Assembly: GCF_000272045.2 (NCBI RefSeq)
Contig: NZ_AJYZ02000037.1
Span: forward strand, 349,290-413,289
Reading direction: 5' to 3'
Length of the DNA: 64,000 nucleotides
Source: Vibrio crassostreae 9ZC13
GTDB lineage: Bacteria; Pseudomonadota; Gammaproteobacteria; Enterobacterales; Vibrionaceae
The position numbers and the translations under genes are program-made. Below the pieces are notes generated by a model. It had not been told where the DNA came from. It saw only the letters and a program-made list of their open reading frames with translations, and made no database searches. This document shows, piece by piece, positions 1-8,004 of this stretch. Numbering within the stretch: position 1 is the stretch's first letter; each line of letters begins with the position of its first letter.

Positions 1-50
1 GCTAGGGCTTGACCGATGCCACCAGCGGCACCAATAACAGCTACTTTCAT
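1..50 (-). CDS. mdh: malate dehydrogenase, N-terminal end only (cut by window edge)
   Basis: Only the first 16 codons are inside the window. The minus strand reads MKVAVIGAAGGIGQAL, the NAD-binding glycine motif that opens proteobacterial malate dehydrogenase, the TCA-cycle enzyme interconverting malate and oxaloacetate. Its divergent neighbour is argR, the arrangement found in Vibrio and enteric bacteria, which supports the call. The rest of the gene lies to the left of the window, so completeness cannot be judged. Confidence 0.9.
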   Translation of the reverse strand, partial: MKVAVIGAAGGIGQAL

Positions 51-130
51 TGTTATTCTCCTTGAGAGCTTTCTCTTATAGATTCTTTGTAGGGTAATTC
101 TTGAGCTAAATCTAAGTTAAAAAACTATAT

Positions 131-147
131 TAATCACAAAGTGATTA
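131..147. repeat. perfect inverted repeat in the mdh-argR intergenic region
   Basis: TAATCAC and GTGATTA flank a three-base AAA centre, a perfect 7-bp palindrome about 80 bases upstream of the mdh start. It could be an operator for mdh. It does not match the CRP, FNR or ArcA consensus well, so no regulator is proposed. Confidence 0.4.
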
Positions 148-326
148 CAATCAATTAACGCTAGCTTTGCGACTTCGCGCAAGTCAATAAAACCGTGCTA
201 CACAGCAAGTTCGCATTATGGCGATAATCGACTGAAATAACAAAATAAGTCGTCGCAAATAACACATTATTCCATTAAATATTTACAGTGATATGACTAA
301 CAAATTACAGGGATGTTTTGGCTAAA

Positions 327-382
327 ATTGAATATGTATGCGAGAATATGCAAACATCTTTGTTAATGAATAAGAATGACAT
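327..382 (+). promoter_or_regulatory. two candidate ARG boxes before argR
   Basis: Two 18-bp segments (327-344 and 365-382) each contain TGAAT followed by an A/T-rich spacer and resemble imperfect ArgR operators. The second abuts the argR start codon. ArgR represses its own gene in related bacteria, so autoregulation is plausible. The 3' halves are poor matches, so this is tentative. Confidence 0.35.
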
Positions 383-853
383 ATGCGCAATACAGAAAAG
401 CAAGACAACTTAGTTCGTGCATTTAAAGCCTTACTAAAAGAAGAACGTTTTGGCTCACAAGGCGAAATTGTGGATGCCCTAAAACACGAAGGTTTTGAAA
501 GCATCAACCAGTCTAAAGTCTCGCGTATGTTAACCAAGTTTGGTGCCGTTCGAACTCGTAACGCAAAAATGGAGATGGTTTACTGTCTTCCTGCTGAGCT
601 AGGTGTTCCGACCGTTTCTAGCTCTTTACGAGAATTAGTACTAGATATTGACCACAATAATGCATTGGTGGTGATACACACAGGTCCTGGTGCGGCGCAG
701 CTGATTGCTCGTTTATTAGACTCACTAGGTAAGTCGGAAGGTATACTGGGCGTAGTCGCAGGTGATGACACTATCTTCATTACCCCAACGTTATCGGTTA
801 CCACTAAGCAACTGTTTGATTCAGTGTGTGAACTGTTTGAATACGCAGGATAA
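383..853 (+). CDS. argR: arginine repressor ArgR
   Basis: ArgR is a hexameric repressor that uses L-arginine as corepressor to shut off arginine biosynthesis and also acts in cer-type recombination. At 156 residues it has the normal family length. Residues 1-70 form the winged helix with the recognition segment [19 protein letters not shown] (42-60). Residues 80-156 form the oligomerisation domain, with the arginine-binding motif VAGDDT at 125-130 containing the Asp pair. It is divergent from mdh, as in other Vibrio. Its promoter region holds candidate ARG boxes. A perfect hairpin lies about 35 bases after the stop codon. Confidence 0.97.
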   Translation: MRNTEKQDNLVRAFKALLKEERFGSQGEIVDALKHEGFESINQSKVSRMLTKFGAVRTRNAKMEMVYCLPAELGVPTVSSSLRELVLDIDHNNALVVIHTGPGAAQLIARLLDSLGKSEGILGVVAGDDTIFITPTLSVTTKQLFDSVCELFEYAG

Positions 854-887
854 TTGATCGCTGTTTCATAACTATCAGCCTTATTAA

Positions 888-920
888 TGGATCACGAGTA
901 TCTATTTGCTTCGTGATCCA
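888..920 (+). terminator. hairpin downstream of argR
   Basis: TGGATCACGA pairs perfectly with TCGTGATCCA across a 13-base loop. There is no following T-run, so it may be a weak or Rho-assisted terminator, or mainly an operator. Its right arm overlaps a candidate CRP site at 912-927. Confidence 0.45.
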
Positions 921-927
921 AATCACA
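912..927 (+). promoter_or_regulatory. candidate CRP site upstream of the TAXI-TRAP operon
   Basis: CGTGATCCAAATCACA matches the TGTGA-N6-TCACA consensus at 9 of the 10 defined bases. It lies about 270 bases ahead of the TAXI binding-protein gene in a 340-base gene-free stretch. Catabolite control of the uptake operon is an inference. Confidence 0.45.
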
Positions 928-1122
928 TCCTAGAATATCCATACCTCCCTTCCAAAATCACACTAAACTATTGATTTTAAAAAACTCAGTAGTAAATCAA
1001 ACACGAGATCCAGACATCATTTGTTAGATTTTTCAGCTATATCTTTTAACATTCGAGTAATTTTCTGCCAATTTTTGATATTATTCAGCCACTTTTTCAT
1101 CACATGGATTGAAAAAGGTGCC

Positions 1123-1166
1123 GTTTCCAAATAGGAAACTCCTGAAGCAACTACACTTGTTTCAGG
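1123..1166 (+). promoter_or_regulatory. two consecutive 5'-UTR hairpins before the TAXI binding-protein gene
   Basis: GTTTCC/GGAAAC (1123-1139, 5-base loop) is followed directly by CCTGAAGCAA/TTGTTTCAGG (1141-1166, 6-base loop, one G-U pair). The second ends about 30 bases before the start codon and ahead of the AAGGAAGGG ribosome binding site. They may stabilise the mRNA of this probably abundant periplasmic protein or serve as a regulatory leader. The rest of 928-1122 is A/T-rich, with no other structure recognised. Confidence 0.4.
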
Positions 1167-1195
1167 GTTAATAATGAATAAAGGAAGGGAAATTC

Positions 1196-2164
1196 ATGGC
1201 ATTTACCAAACTTATTAAAGTTGGTGCTATTGCAGCTGCTGTAATGGGCGCTGGCGCTGTTAACGCTCAAGAGTTCATCACGATTGGTACTGGTTCAGTT
1301 ACGGGTGTTTACTACCCAACTGGTGGTGCGATTTGTAAGCTAGTGAACAAGGGCCGCAAAGACCACAACATTCGTTGTTCTGTAGAGTCTACTGGTGGTT
1401 CAATCTACAACGTTAACACCATCCGTGCTGGTGAACTAGATTTCGGTGTTGTTCAATCGGACTGGCAATACCACGGCTACAACGGTACAAGTAAGTTCAA
1501 AGATCAGGGCGAATACAAGAAACTTCGCGCGATGTTCTCTCTACATACAGAACCGTTCAACATCATCGCTCGTACTGATGCTGGCATCAACAATGTGTCT
1601 GACCTAGCAGGTAAGCGTGTAAACATTGGTAACCCAGGTTCTGGTGACCGTGCAACGATGGGTGTTGTAATGGACGCTATGGGCTGGACTAACGACAGCT
1701 TCAAGCTTGCTTCTGAACTTAAAGGTTCTGAGCGTTCACAAGCACTTTGTGATAACAAGATTGATGCATTCATCTACATGGTTGGTCACCCGAACGGATC
1801 AATCAAAGAAGCAACAACGTCTTGTGATGCAAAACTGGTTTCAGCAACAGGTCCACAGATCGACAAGATCGTAGCTGAAAACCCATACTACGCTTACAGC
1901 ACAGTTCCTGCTGGTATGTACCGTGGTACTGACGCTGACGTAAACAGCTTCGGTGTTGCAGCTACTATGGTAACAACTTCAGACGTTTCTGAAGAAGTTG
2001 CATACAACGTTGCTAAGGCAGTATTTGAAAACTTTGACACTTTCAAACGCCTACACCCAGCATTTGCTAACCTGAAAAAAGAAGACATGGTTAAAGCGGG
2101 TATCTCTATCCCTCTTCACCCAGGCGCAGCAAAATACTACAAAGAAGTGGGCCTTCTAAAGTAA
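1196..2164 (+). CDS. TAXI family TRAP transporter solute-binding protein
   Basis: Periplasmic binding protein of a TRAP (tripartite ATP-independent periplasmic) transporter, TAXI subfamily. It captures the solute and delivers it to the membrane component encoded next. The 322-residue protein starts with a signal peptide ending at AVNA-QE (cleavage after residue 24). The mature N-terminus has the TAXI signature [15 protein letters not shown] (31-45), and the remainder has the two-lobe pattern with SGDRATMG in the middle. AAGGAAGGG precedes the start. From memory, the syntenic V. cholerae protein next to argR is reported to bind glutamate; for this protein that is inference only. A strong hairpin after the stop codon may favour this gene over the permease. 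Confidence 0.93.
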   Translation: MAFTKLIKVGAIAAAVMGAGAVNAQEFITIGTGSVTGVYYPTGGAICKLVNKGRKDHNIRCSVESTGGSIYNVNTIRAGELDFGVVQSDWQYHGYNGTSKFKDQGEYKKLRAMFSLHTEPFNIIARTDAGINNVSDLAGKRVNIGNPGSGDRATMGVVMDAMGWTNDSFKLASELKGSERSQALCDNKIDAFIYMVGHPNGSIKEATTSCDAKLVSATGPQIDKIVAENPYYAYSTVPAGMYRGTDADVNSFGVAATMVTTSDVSEEVAYNVAKAVFENFDTFKRLHPAFANLKKEDMVKAGISIPLHPGAAKYYKEVGLLK

Positions 2165-2185
2165 CTCTACTTTAAGCCTACTACA

Positions 2186-2218
2186 CCAATAAGGAGGCTA
2201 GCCCTCCTTATTGGCTTT
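2186..2218 (+). terminator. intra-operon hairpin (attenuator) between binding protein and permease
   Basis: CCAATAAGGAGG pairs perfectly with CCTCCTTATTGG over a 5-base loop (12-bp stem) and is followed by CTTTTC. It sits 22 bases after the TAXI gene. Partial termination here, or protection of the upstream mRNA from 3' exonucleases, would yield more binding protein than permease, as is common in binding-protein transporters. The AAGGAGG inside the stem is not a ribosome binding site because no start codon follows. Confidence 0.7.
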
Positions 2219-2419
2219 TCACGTTTTATAAAAATAATTTAAGTGAAAAGAACAGCCCTTTAAGTTTCTCCAATTTGGAGGACTTACCTTCGTATCAAGC
2301 CTAAGACAAAGACGAACAAAAAACGCATTTCCCTATCCATTCACTACACTAGATAGGAAATAAATAACGTTTGGTTGTTCGTAAGAAAAGGCAGACCATC
2401 AATAATAAGGATAAAGTAC

Positions 2420-4999
2420 ATGACGCAGACAACATCACCGTCTCCAGATGTGCAAGAAATGGTGGCACAATCAGATACTGGTGCGCGTAGCCCTCGTGGT
2501 ATCCAAGGCCGTATTTTATGGTTTGTGCCTCTATGTTGGTCACTGTTCCAACTTTGGTATGCATCTCCGCTGCCGTTCATTTTTAACTTCGCAATTTTAA
2601 ACGACACTGAAGCTCGAGCAATTCACCTTACGTTTGCTATTTTCCTAGCCTTTACCGCTTATCCAGCCATGAAGAATTCGCCTAGGGATCGCATCCCCGC
2701 AGTCGATTGGATATTAGCGCTTGTAGGTAGCTTTTCAGCTTCTTATATCTATATTTTCTATACTGAACTCGCTGAGCGATCGGGCGCACCAACAACATTC
2801 GATATTGTTGCGGCTGTATTCGGTATGGTTTTACTGCTTGAAGCAACACGACGCGCTTTGGGTCCACCTCTTATGGTTGTGGCAGCAGTATTCCTACTTT
2901 ATACCTTTGGCGGCCCTCACATGCCGGACGTTATTGCCCACAAAGGTGCGAGCCTGAACAAGGCAATGTCGCATCTGTGGCTAACAACTGAAGGTGTATT
3001 CGGTGTGGCACTTGGCGTATCAACGTCATTCGTATTCTTGTTTGTACTGTTTGGTGCAATGCTAGAACGTGCTGGCGCCGGTGCTTACTTTATTAAAGTT
3101 GCATTCTCACTGCTTGGTCACATGAAAGGCGGCCCAGCGAAAGCAGCCGTTGTCGCATCAGGTCTGTCTGGTTTGGTATCAGGTTCATCTATCGCGAACG
3201 TGGTAACCACGGGTACCTTTACTATCCCGCTAATGAAGCGTGTTGGTTTCCCGGGCACAAAAGCCGGTGCGGTAGAAGTCGCGGCTTCAACCAATGGTCA
3301 ATTAACACCACCTATCATGGGTGCAGCAGCCTTCTTGATGGTTGAGTATGTGGGCATTTCGTATGTAGAGGTAATCAAAGCCGCGCTACTGCCCGCTCTG
3401 ATCTCTTACATCGCTCTGATTTACATTGTTCATCTAGAAGCATGTAAAGCAGGTATGACTGGCCTACCTCGTCGCCACACACCAACTATCGTACAAAGCT
3501 TACTGTCTTTCACGGGTACCATTTTAGGTCTGTGTGTCATCAGCGCCGCGGTTTACTACGGTGTGGGTTGGACGAAAGATGTATTTGGCGATGCGGCAAC
3601 ACCAATCGTAACTGTGGCGCTATTGACCGCTTATGTTGCTCTGGTTCGCGTATCTGCAAAATACGCAGCTGAAGGCGGCATGGAAATCGATGCTGATCTA
3701 AAAGAAGTTCCGGATCCGGGGCCAACGATTAAATCTGGTTTGCACTTCCTACTGCCTATCGTAGTACTTGTTTGGTGTTTAACAGTTGAACGTTTCTCTC
3801 CAGGTCTGTCGGCATTCTGGGCGACCGTGTTCATGATCTTCATTCTGATCACTCAGCGTCCGTTAATGACTCTGATGAACAAATCAGACGATCTTGCAGA
3901 GCAAACTAAAGCGGGCTTCGTTGATCTCGCAGAGAGCTTGGTTTCAGGCGCACGTAACATGATTGGTATCGGTGTCGCGACAGCGGCTGCAGGTACGGTT
4001 GTAGGCGTGGTGACTCTAACGGGTATCGGTCTAGTAATGACGGACTTCGTTGAGTTTATCTCAGGCGGTAGCATCATTCTTATGTTGCTATTCACTGCAG
4101 TAATCAGCTTGATCTTAGGTATGGGCTTGCCAACAACGGCGAACTACATCGTTGTATCAACGCTGATGGCTCCGGTAATCGTGACCCTAGGCGCTGCGCA
4201 CGGCTTGATCATTCCATTGATTGCGGTTCACTTATTCGTGTTCTACTTCGGTATTCTTGCAGATGACACACCTCCGGTAGGTCTGGCAGCCTTTGCGGCC
4301 GCCGCGATTGCGAAATCCGACCCAATTCGTACAGGTATTCAAGGTTTTACCTACGATATCCGGACCGCTATCTTGCCATTCATGTTCATCTTCAATACCC
4401 AACTACTGTTGATGGGTATTGATTCTTGGTGGCACTTAGCACTAACGATTTTCTCTTCTGTGACTGCGGTACTTATCTTTGCCGCAGCAACTCAAGGTTG
4501 GTGGTTCACCAAGAACAAGTGGTGGGAAACTATACTGCTTATCGTTCTGACCTTCTCTTTCTTCCGCCCAGGTTTCTGGTGGGACATGATTTATCCAGAG
4601 AAAGTTCTTTCACCTGGAGTTGAGATTGCTCAAATCACGGAAAAGCTGGATGTGGGACAATCACTTGAACTTAGAGTGGGTGGCGAAAACTTAGAAGGTG
4701 ACTATTCTGAAAAGACAGTTCGCCTGCCGTTTGAAGATTCTGCGACCTCAAGTGAAGATCGTATTGCCTCTATGGGTCTAATGCTGACTGAATCAGAAGG
4801 CAAGATGATTGTTGATATGGTTGAGTTCGGTAGCCCAGCAGAAGCGGCTGGTATTGATTTCGATTGGGAAATCAAATCCGTTATCCAAGATGCAGATCGA
4901 CCAATGAAAGAGTGGGTATTCTTACCAGCTCTGATCATTTTGATTGGTTTAGCGATGAACCAAAGAAGACGTGCTCGTAAGGATGAGATTAGCGCGTAA
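2420..4999 (+). CDS. fused TRAP transporter permease (DctQ-DctM type) with C-terminal periplasmic domain
   Basis: Membrane component of the TAXI-TRAP system, driving solute import with an ion gradient. I chose ATG at 2420 (859 residues) because AAGGA lies 8 bases upstream; an in-frame upstream codon at 2375 has no such site. The N-terminal quarter has the small-subunit-like helices. The large-subunit core follows, with GGPAKAAVVASGLSGLVSGS and a second related glycine-rich half (ILGMGLPTTANYIVVSTLMAP). After the last core helix, residues about 722-830 form a soluble domain with VEFGSPAEAAGI, resembling a PDZ ligand-groove region and the DUF3394 extension found on fused TRAP permeases. A final transmembrane helix follows (about 830-848). 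Its operon partners are the binding protein and a UspA protein. Confidence 0.9.
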   Translation: MTQTTSPSPDVQEMVAQSDTGARSPRGIQGRILWFVPLCWSLFQLWYASPLPFIFNFAILNDTEARAIHLTFAIFLAFTAYPAMKNSPRDRIPAVDWILALVGSFSASYIYIFYTELAERSGAPTTFDIVAAVFGMVLLLEATRRALGPPLMVVAAVFLLYTFGGPHMPDVIAHKGASLNKAMSHLWLTTEGVFGVALGVSTSFVFLFVLFGAMLERAGAGAYFIKVAFSLLGHMKGGPAKAAVVASGLSGLVSGSSIANVVTTGTFTIPLMKRVGFPGTKAGAVEVAASTNGQLTPPIMGAAAFLMVEYVGISYVEVIKAALLPALISYIALIYIVHLEACKAGMTGLPRRHTPTIVQSLLSFTGTILGLCVISAAVYYGVGWTKDVFGDAATPIVTVALLTAYVALVRVSAKYAAEGGMEIDADLKEVPDPGPTIKSGLHFLLPIVVLVWCLTVERFSPGLSAFWATVFMIFILITQRPLMTLMNKSDDLAEQTKAGFVDLAESLVSGARNMIGIGVATAAAGTVVGVVTLTGIGLVMTDFVEFISGGSIILMLLFTAVISLILGMGLPTTANYIVVSTLMAPVIVTLGAAHGLIIPLIAVHLFVFYFGILADDTPPVGLAAFAAAAIAKSDPIRTGIQGFTYDIRTAILPFMFIFNTQLLLMGIDSWWHLALTIFSSVTAVLIFAAATQGWWFTKNKWWETILLIVLTFSFFRPGFWWDMIYPEKVLSPGVEIAQITEKLDVGQSLELRVGGENLEGDYSEKTVRLPFEDSATSSEDRIASMGLMLTESEGKMIVDMVEFGSPAEAAGIDFDWEIKSVIQDADRPMKEWVFLPALIILIGLAMNQRRRARKDEISA

Positions 5000-5058
5000 T
5001 GGATAAGGCTGAGTAGTGCTTAGCGCTATTTGGCTTTATTACATGGAAAGGATAATTA

Positions 5059-5084
5059 CAGTGCTAAGTGAAAGCTTAGCGCTG
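5059..5084 (+). promoter_or_regulatory. hairpin before the universal stress protein gene
   Basis: CAGTGCTAAG pairs with CTTAGCGCTG over a 6-base loop (10 bp, one G-U pair), ending 19 bases before the usp start codon. A related sequence, TGCTTAGCGC, occurs about 30 bases earlier, so alternative pairings are possible. It may adjust usp expression relative to the permease. Confidence 0.4.
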
Positions 5085-5103
5085 ATTAAAAAGAGACGAA
5101 TAC

Positions 5104-5541
5104 ATGTATAAACAAATCCTTGTTCCTGTTGATCTTAATGACAAAGGCTTTTCTGATAAGGCAGTCGAACTGGCGGTATGGCACGCAAAACACAGCAATG
5201 CTGAAATCCACATTCTGAACGTACTACCAGGCATTCACATGTCGATGGTGGCGTCTTACTTCCCGAAAGATGCAGCGAACCAAATGAAGCTTGATGTTAA
5301 AAATCAGCTCAAAGAGTTTGCCGACAAACACATCGACGATGAAGTGGTTTACAAAGTTCATGTTGCTGAGGGTAAAACCTACGCGACGATTCTTGATTAC
5401 GCAGAAAAGCTTGGCGCCGACCTTATCGTGATGCCTAGCCATAAGCGTTCAAAAATCGACAAAGTGGTACTTGGCTCGGTTGCAAGCAAAGTAGTACAGA
5501 ACTCACCAATCAATGTATTGGTGGTTAAACCGCAAGGTTAA
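5104..5541 (+). CDS. universal stress protein (UspA family), TRAP-associated
   Basis: A 145-residue single-domain Usp protein (MYKQILVPVDL at the N-terminus, VLGSVASKVVQNSPINVLVV at the C-terminus). In some TRAP operons, such as teaABCD of Halomonas, a Usp protein binds ATP and modulates transporter activity. The position directly after the permease suggests the same role here. The usual ATP-loop pattern G-x2-G-x9-G-S is only partly present: the first part reads PSHKRSKIDK, without the two leading glycines, while the GS pair remains, so ATP binding is uncertain. A strong terminator follows. Confidence 0.9.
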   Translation: MYKQILVPVDLNDKGFSDKAVELAVWHAKHSNAEIHILNVLPGIHMSMVASYFPKDAANQMKLDVKNQLKEFADKHIDDEVVYKVHVAEGKTYATILDYAEKLGADLIVMPSHKRSKIDKVVLGSVASKVVQNSPINVLVVKPQG

Positions 5542-5564
5542 GTCATTTAATCGACACACAATCT

Positions 5565-5598
5565 AAAAAGGTTGGCCTACAGGCCAACCTTTTTTGTT
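5565..5598. terminator. bidirectional terminator after usp
   Basis: AAAAAGGTTGGCCT pairs with AGGCCAACCTTTTT over a 2-base centre, with T-runs on both strands. Before the IS66 insertion it would have lain between usp and the convergent dehydrogenase gene and served both. It is now separated from the dehydrogenase by 2.4 kb. Confidence 0.9.
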
Positions 5599-5619
5599 TT
5601 GCGTTCGCACCATTTAATT

Positions 5620-5627
5620 CTTTAATC
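5620..5627. repeat. left target-site duplication of the IS66 element
   Basis: CTTTAATC immediately precedes the left inverted repeat and is repeated exactly at 7997-8004. Eight bases is the characteristic IS66 target duplication length. Confidence 0.93.
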
Positions 5628-5707
5628 GTAAGCGTGCCATGAACACCGCATTCTAATCCTTCAGCACGAAGAATAAGATCATCTCTCCAACCCAAAGGAG
5701 AGTTGAA

Positions 5708-6025
5708 ATGGCAAAACGACGCACCGACCTAGAATGGCAATCACTGTTTGAACAATATGAAAGTAGCAGTGTTACCCAACGCGCTTTTTGTGAAGAGCAT
5801 GGACTGAGTTTATCCACGTTCTTCGCCAAACGGCGTCAACTCCAAACAGCAAGCCAATCGGAATCTGTCGGATTTGTTAAAGCCGAAATCGTTGAAAAGA
5901 CAACCAAGTATCAGGCCCAGATAGCTACGGCGAACATGACACTTCTCATCAATGATGTGGAGCTGAGCATTCCTCAAGGCACGCTAGCCACCTATCTTGC
6001 TGAACTCATTGGAGCGTTGTCATGA
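5708..6025 (+). CDS. tnpA: IS66 family accessory protein TnpA (Orf1)
   Basis: A 105-residue protein of the IS66 first-ORF type. The N-terminus has an HTH-like segment (QRAFCEEHGLSLSTFFAKRR, residues about 25-45) typical of these accessory DNA-binding proteins. The C-terminal part ends with the conserved short segment around LSIPQGTLATYLAELIGAL. A strong ribosome binding site, AAAGGAG, precedes the start. Its stop overlaps the tnpB start (ATGA), indicating translational coupling. It is required together with TnpB and TnpC for transposition in studied IS66 elements. Confidence 0.9.
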   Translation: MAKRRTDLEWQSLFEQYESSSVTQRAFCEEHGLSLSTFFAKRRQLQTASQSESVGFVKAEIVEKTTKYQAQIATANMTLLINDVELSIPQGTLATYLAELIGALS

Positions 6026-6375
6026 AAGGTATGCTCAGCGCTTCAGACATTTACCTTTATCGTGAAAGCGTCGATTTTAGAAAGTCCATCAACGGCCTTG
6101 CAGCGATTATCGAAAATGATACTGACTTGCCTCTTGGCAGCGGTGCGCTGTTCCTGTTTACCAATAAACAGCGCGATAAGATTAAAGTGTTGTACTGGGA
6201 TAAAACAGGCTTCGCCCTCTGGTATAAACGCCTTGAAAAAGCCAAGTATAAGTGGCCTTCAAAAGAGAAAAATCAGGTGTTTACCCTCACTCAATTTGAG
6301 CTTGACAGACTGCTTTCAGGCTTCACAATTATCGGCCACGAACCCATCAAAATAAACGATTTTACAATGAGTTAA
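6022..6375 (+). CDS. tnpB: IS66 family accessory protein TnpB (Orf2)
   Basis: A 117-residue IS66 Orf2 protein with the family's typical features: YLYRESVDFRKSINGLAAI near residues 12-30, then LFLFTNKQRDKIKVLYWDKTG and FALWYKRLEK. Length is normal. It overlaps tnpA by four bases, so the two are probably translated together. The biochemical function of TnpB is not established, but it is needed for transposition in studied IS66 members. Confidence 0.93.
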   Translation: MKGMLSASDIYLYRESVDFRKSINGLAAIIENDTDLPLGSGALFLFTNKQRDKIKVLYWDKTGFALWYKRLEKAKYKWPSKEKNQVFTLTQFELDRLLSGFTIIGHEPIKINDFTMS

Positions 6376-6434
6376 TCGAGAATAAAGCCTTATTCTCCAA
6401 GCGTTAACGGCACGATTTTAGTATAATCAATGCT

Positions 6435-7964
6435 ATGAAAAAGACGCCAAATATCAACCCAGAAAGCCAAGATGTTGCCGAGCTACAAGCGATGGTAGCT
6501 GCTCTGATGTCGGAGAAAAATGAGTGGAAACAAGAGCGCCAATCGCTGCTTGAACAACTCAAACTCGCCTTCGACCGTCAGTTCGCGAAACGCTCGGAGG
6601 CATTAAAGCCTTACGATGAATCACAAGGTGACCTCTTCAACGAAGCGGAGTGTGAAGCCGTTAAAGAAGACGAGGTTGAGGTGACAACCACGACCACAAC
6701 GAAAAAGCGCGGTAAACGTAAACCTCTGCCTAAGACCTTGCCTCGTGAGGTTATCGAACTTGATGTAGACGACCATGAAAAGCAGTGCGCTTGCTGCAAT
6801 CATAGCCTGCATAAAATCGGTGAAGACCGCAGCGAGAAGCTAGAGTTCACGCCAGCGGTACTCAAAGTGTTGGAATATGTTCGTCCTAAGTACGCTTGCC
6901 GCCAGTGCGAGAAAACAGGTGACAGCAGCCGTATCGTTCAGAAGCCATCCCCTCAGAGTCTCATCCCTAAAAGCTTCGCCACAGAAAGCTTGCTGACCAA
7001 CATCATTCTTGGCAAATACCAATACGCGATGCCACTTTATCGCCAAGAATCGCTGTTTACCCAGTCGGGTATCGAGCTATCACGCACCACCATGGCAAGG
7101 TGGGTTATCCAAGTCAGTGAGAAGTTCGCCCCGCTGTATGCCGCCTTGAAAGAGCACCTACTTCAACAAGTGGTGGTTCAGGCGGATGAAACGCCGCTCA
7201 ATGTGCTCAAAGAAGAGAAGCAGTGTTATATGTGGCTCTACTGCTCAGGCGCTGACTCACCCGAATCGGCACTGCCGAATGTGAAAAATATTGCCTTGTA
7301 CGACTATCAAAACAGTCGCGCGAGGGCGTGTCCCGTGGACTTTTTAGGTGACTACAACGGTTATCTACAAACCGATGGCTACGCGGCTTATGATGGTCTG
7401 CATCACGTCACCAATGTAGGGTGCTTAGCGCATGCTCGTCGCAAGTTCATGGATGCTAAAAAGCTTCAAGGGAAAGGTAAATCGGGCAAGGCTGATAAGG
7501 CGCTGGCTAAAATCCAAAAACTCTACGGGATAGAATCACGCTTAAAAGGTGCGCCTGCCCAAGAGCGAAAAGCAGAGCGTCAAGCGCTTGCCAAGCCGAT
7601 ACTGGATGAGCTTTACCAATGGATGACGACCCAGAAGGTGATTGGCTCTAGCCCACTAGGCAAAGCAATAAAGTACACGCTCGGGCAATGGCCTAAACTC
7701 ATTCGTTATATCGACGATGGTCACTTATCTATCGATAATAATCGCGCTGAACGCGCAATTAAACCGCTGGTTATTGGCAGGAAAAATTGGCTATTCTCCA
7801 ACACACCAAATGGCGCTGAGGCGAGCGCGATGCTTTACAGCATCATCGAGACTGCAAAAGCCAACGGCCTTATCCTCTATGACTATATGGTCAAGTGCAT
7901 GAAAGAGCTAGCAAAAGCAGAGCCCGATATCGATGCACTCCTGCCTTGGAACTTCAAACACTGA
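6435..7964 (+). CDS. tnpC: IS66 family transposase TnpC (DDE)
   Basis: The 509-residue transposase is full length. It has an N-terminal coiled-coil region (about 10-50), a basic linker (KKRGKRKPLPKT), and a zinc-binding segment with CACC and a second Cys pair (CRQC) near 120-160. The DDE catalytic core follows: first Asp in VQADETPLNVL, second Asp in LQTDGYAAYDG, and Glu in NNRAERAIKPLVIGRKNW. No frameshift or stop is visible, so the element may be mobile. The gene ends about 30 bases before the right inverted repeat. Confidence 0.95.
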   Translation: MKKTPNINPESQDVAELQAMVAALMSEKNEWKQERQSLLEQLKLAFDRQFAKRSEALKPYDESQGDLFNEAECEAVKEDEVEVTTTTTTKKRGKRKPLPKTLPREVIELDVDDHEKQCACCNHSLHKIGEDRSEKLEFTPAVLKVLEYVRPKYACRQCEKTGDSSRIVQKPSPQSLIPKSFATESLLTNIILGKYQYAMPLYRQESLFTQSGIELSRTTMARWVIQVSEKFAPLYAALKEHLLQQVVVQADETPLNVLKEEKQCYMWLYCSGADSPESALPNVKNIALYDYQNSRARACPVDFLGDYNGYLQTDGYAAYDGLHHVTNVGCLAHARRKFMDAKKLQGKGKSGKADKALAKIQKLYGIESRLKGAPAQERKAERQALAKPILDELYQWMTTQKVIGSSPLGKAIKYTLGQWPKLIRYIDDGHLSIDNNRAERAIKPLVIGRKNWLFSNTPNGAEASAMLYSIIETAKANGLILYDYMVKCMKELAKAEPDIDALLPWNFKH

Positions 7965-7996
7965 CAAGTCGCCCCGTAGGTTCATGGGGCGGATAC

Positions 7997-8004
7997 CTTT
8001 AATC
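7997..8004. repeat. right target-site duplication of the IS66 element
   Basis: CTTTAATC is identical to 5620-5627. Its last two bases are part of the dehydrogenase stop codon (8003-8005, TGA on the minus strand), so the duplication restored the stop codon and left the coding sequence unharmed. Confidence 0.93.

Larger units (their letters stand above)
5628..7996 (+). mobile_element. complete IS66-family insertion sequence (2369 bp)
   Basis: The element carries tnpA, tnpB and tnpC in IS66 order. Its ends are imperfect inverted repeats beginning GTA and sharing the core CCATGAAC (5628 onward, and the reverse complement ending at 7996). It is flanked by an exact 8-bp duplication, CTTTAATC. Both ends, all three ORFs and the direct repeats are intact, so the insertion looks recent and possibly active. 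It landed between the stop codon of the minus-strand dehydrogenase gene and the terminator that probably served it. Confidence 0.93.

Noticed and set aside
2191..2197. AAGGAGG as a ribosome binding site
   Set aside because: It is the left arm of a terminator-type hairpin and no start codon follows at a suitable distance.
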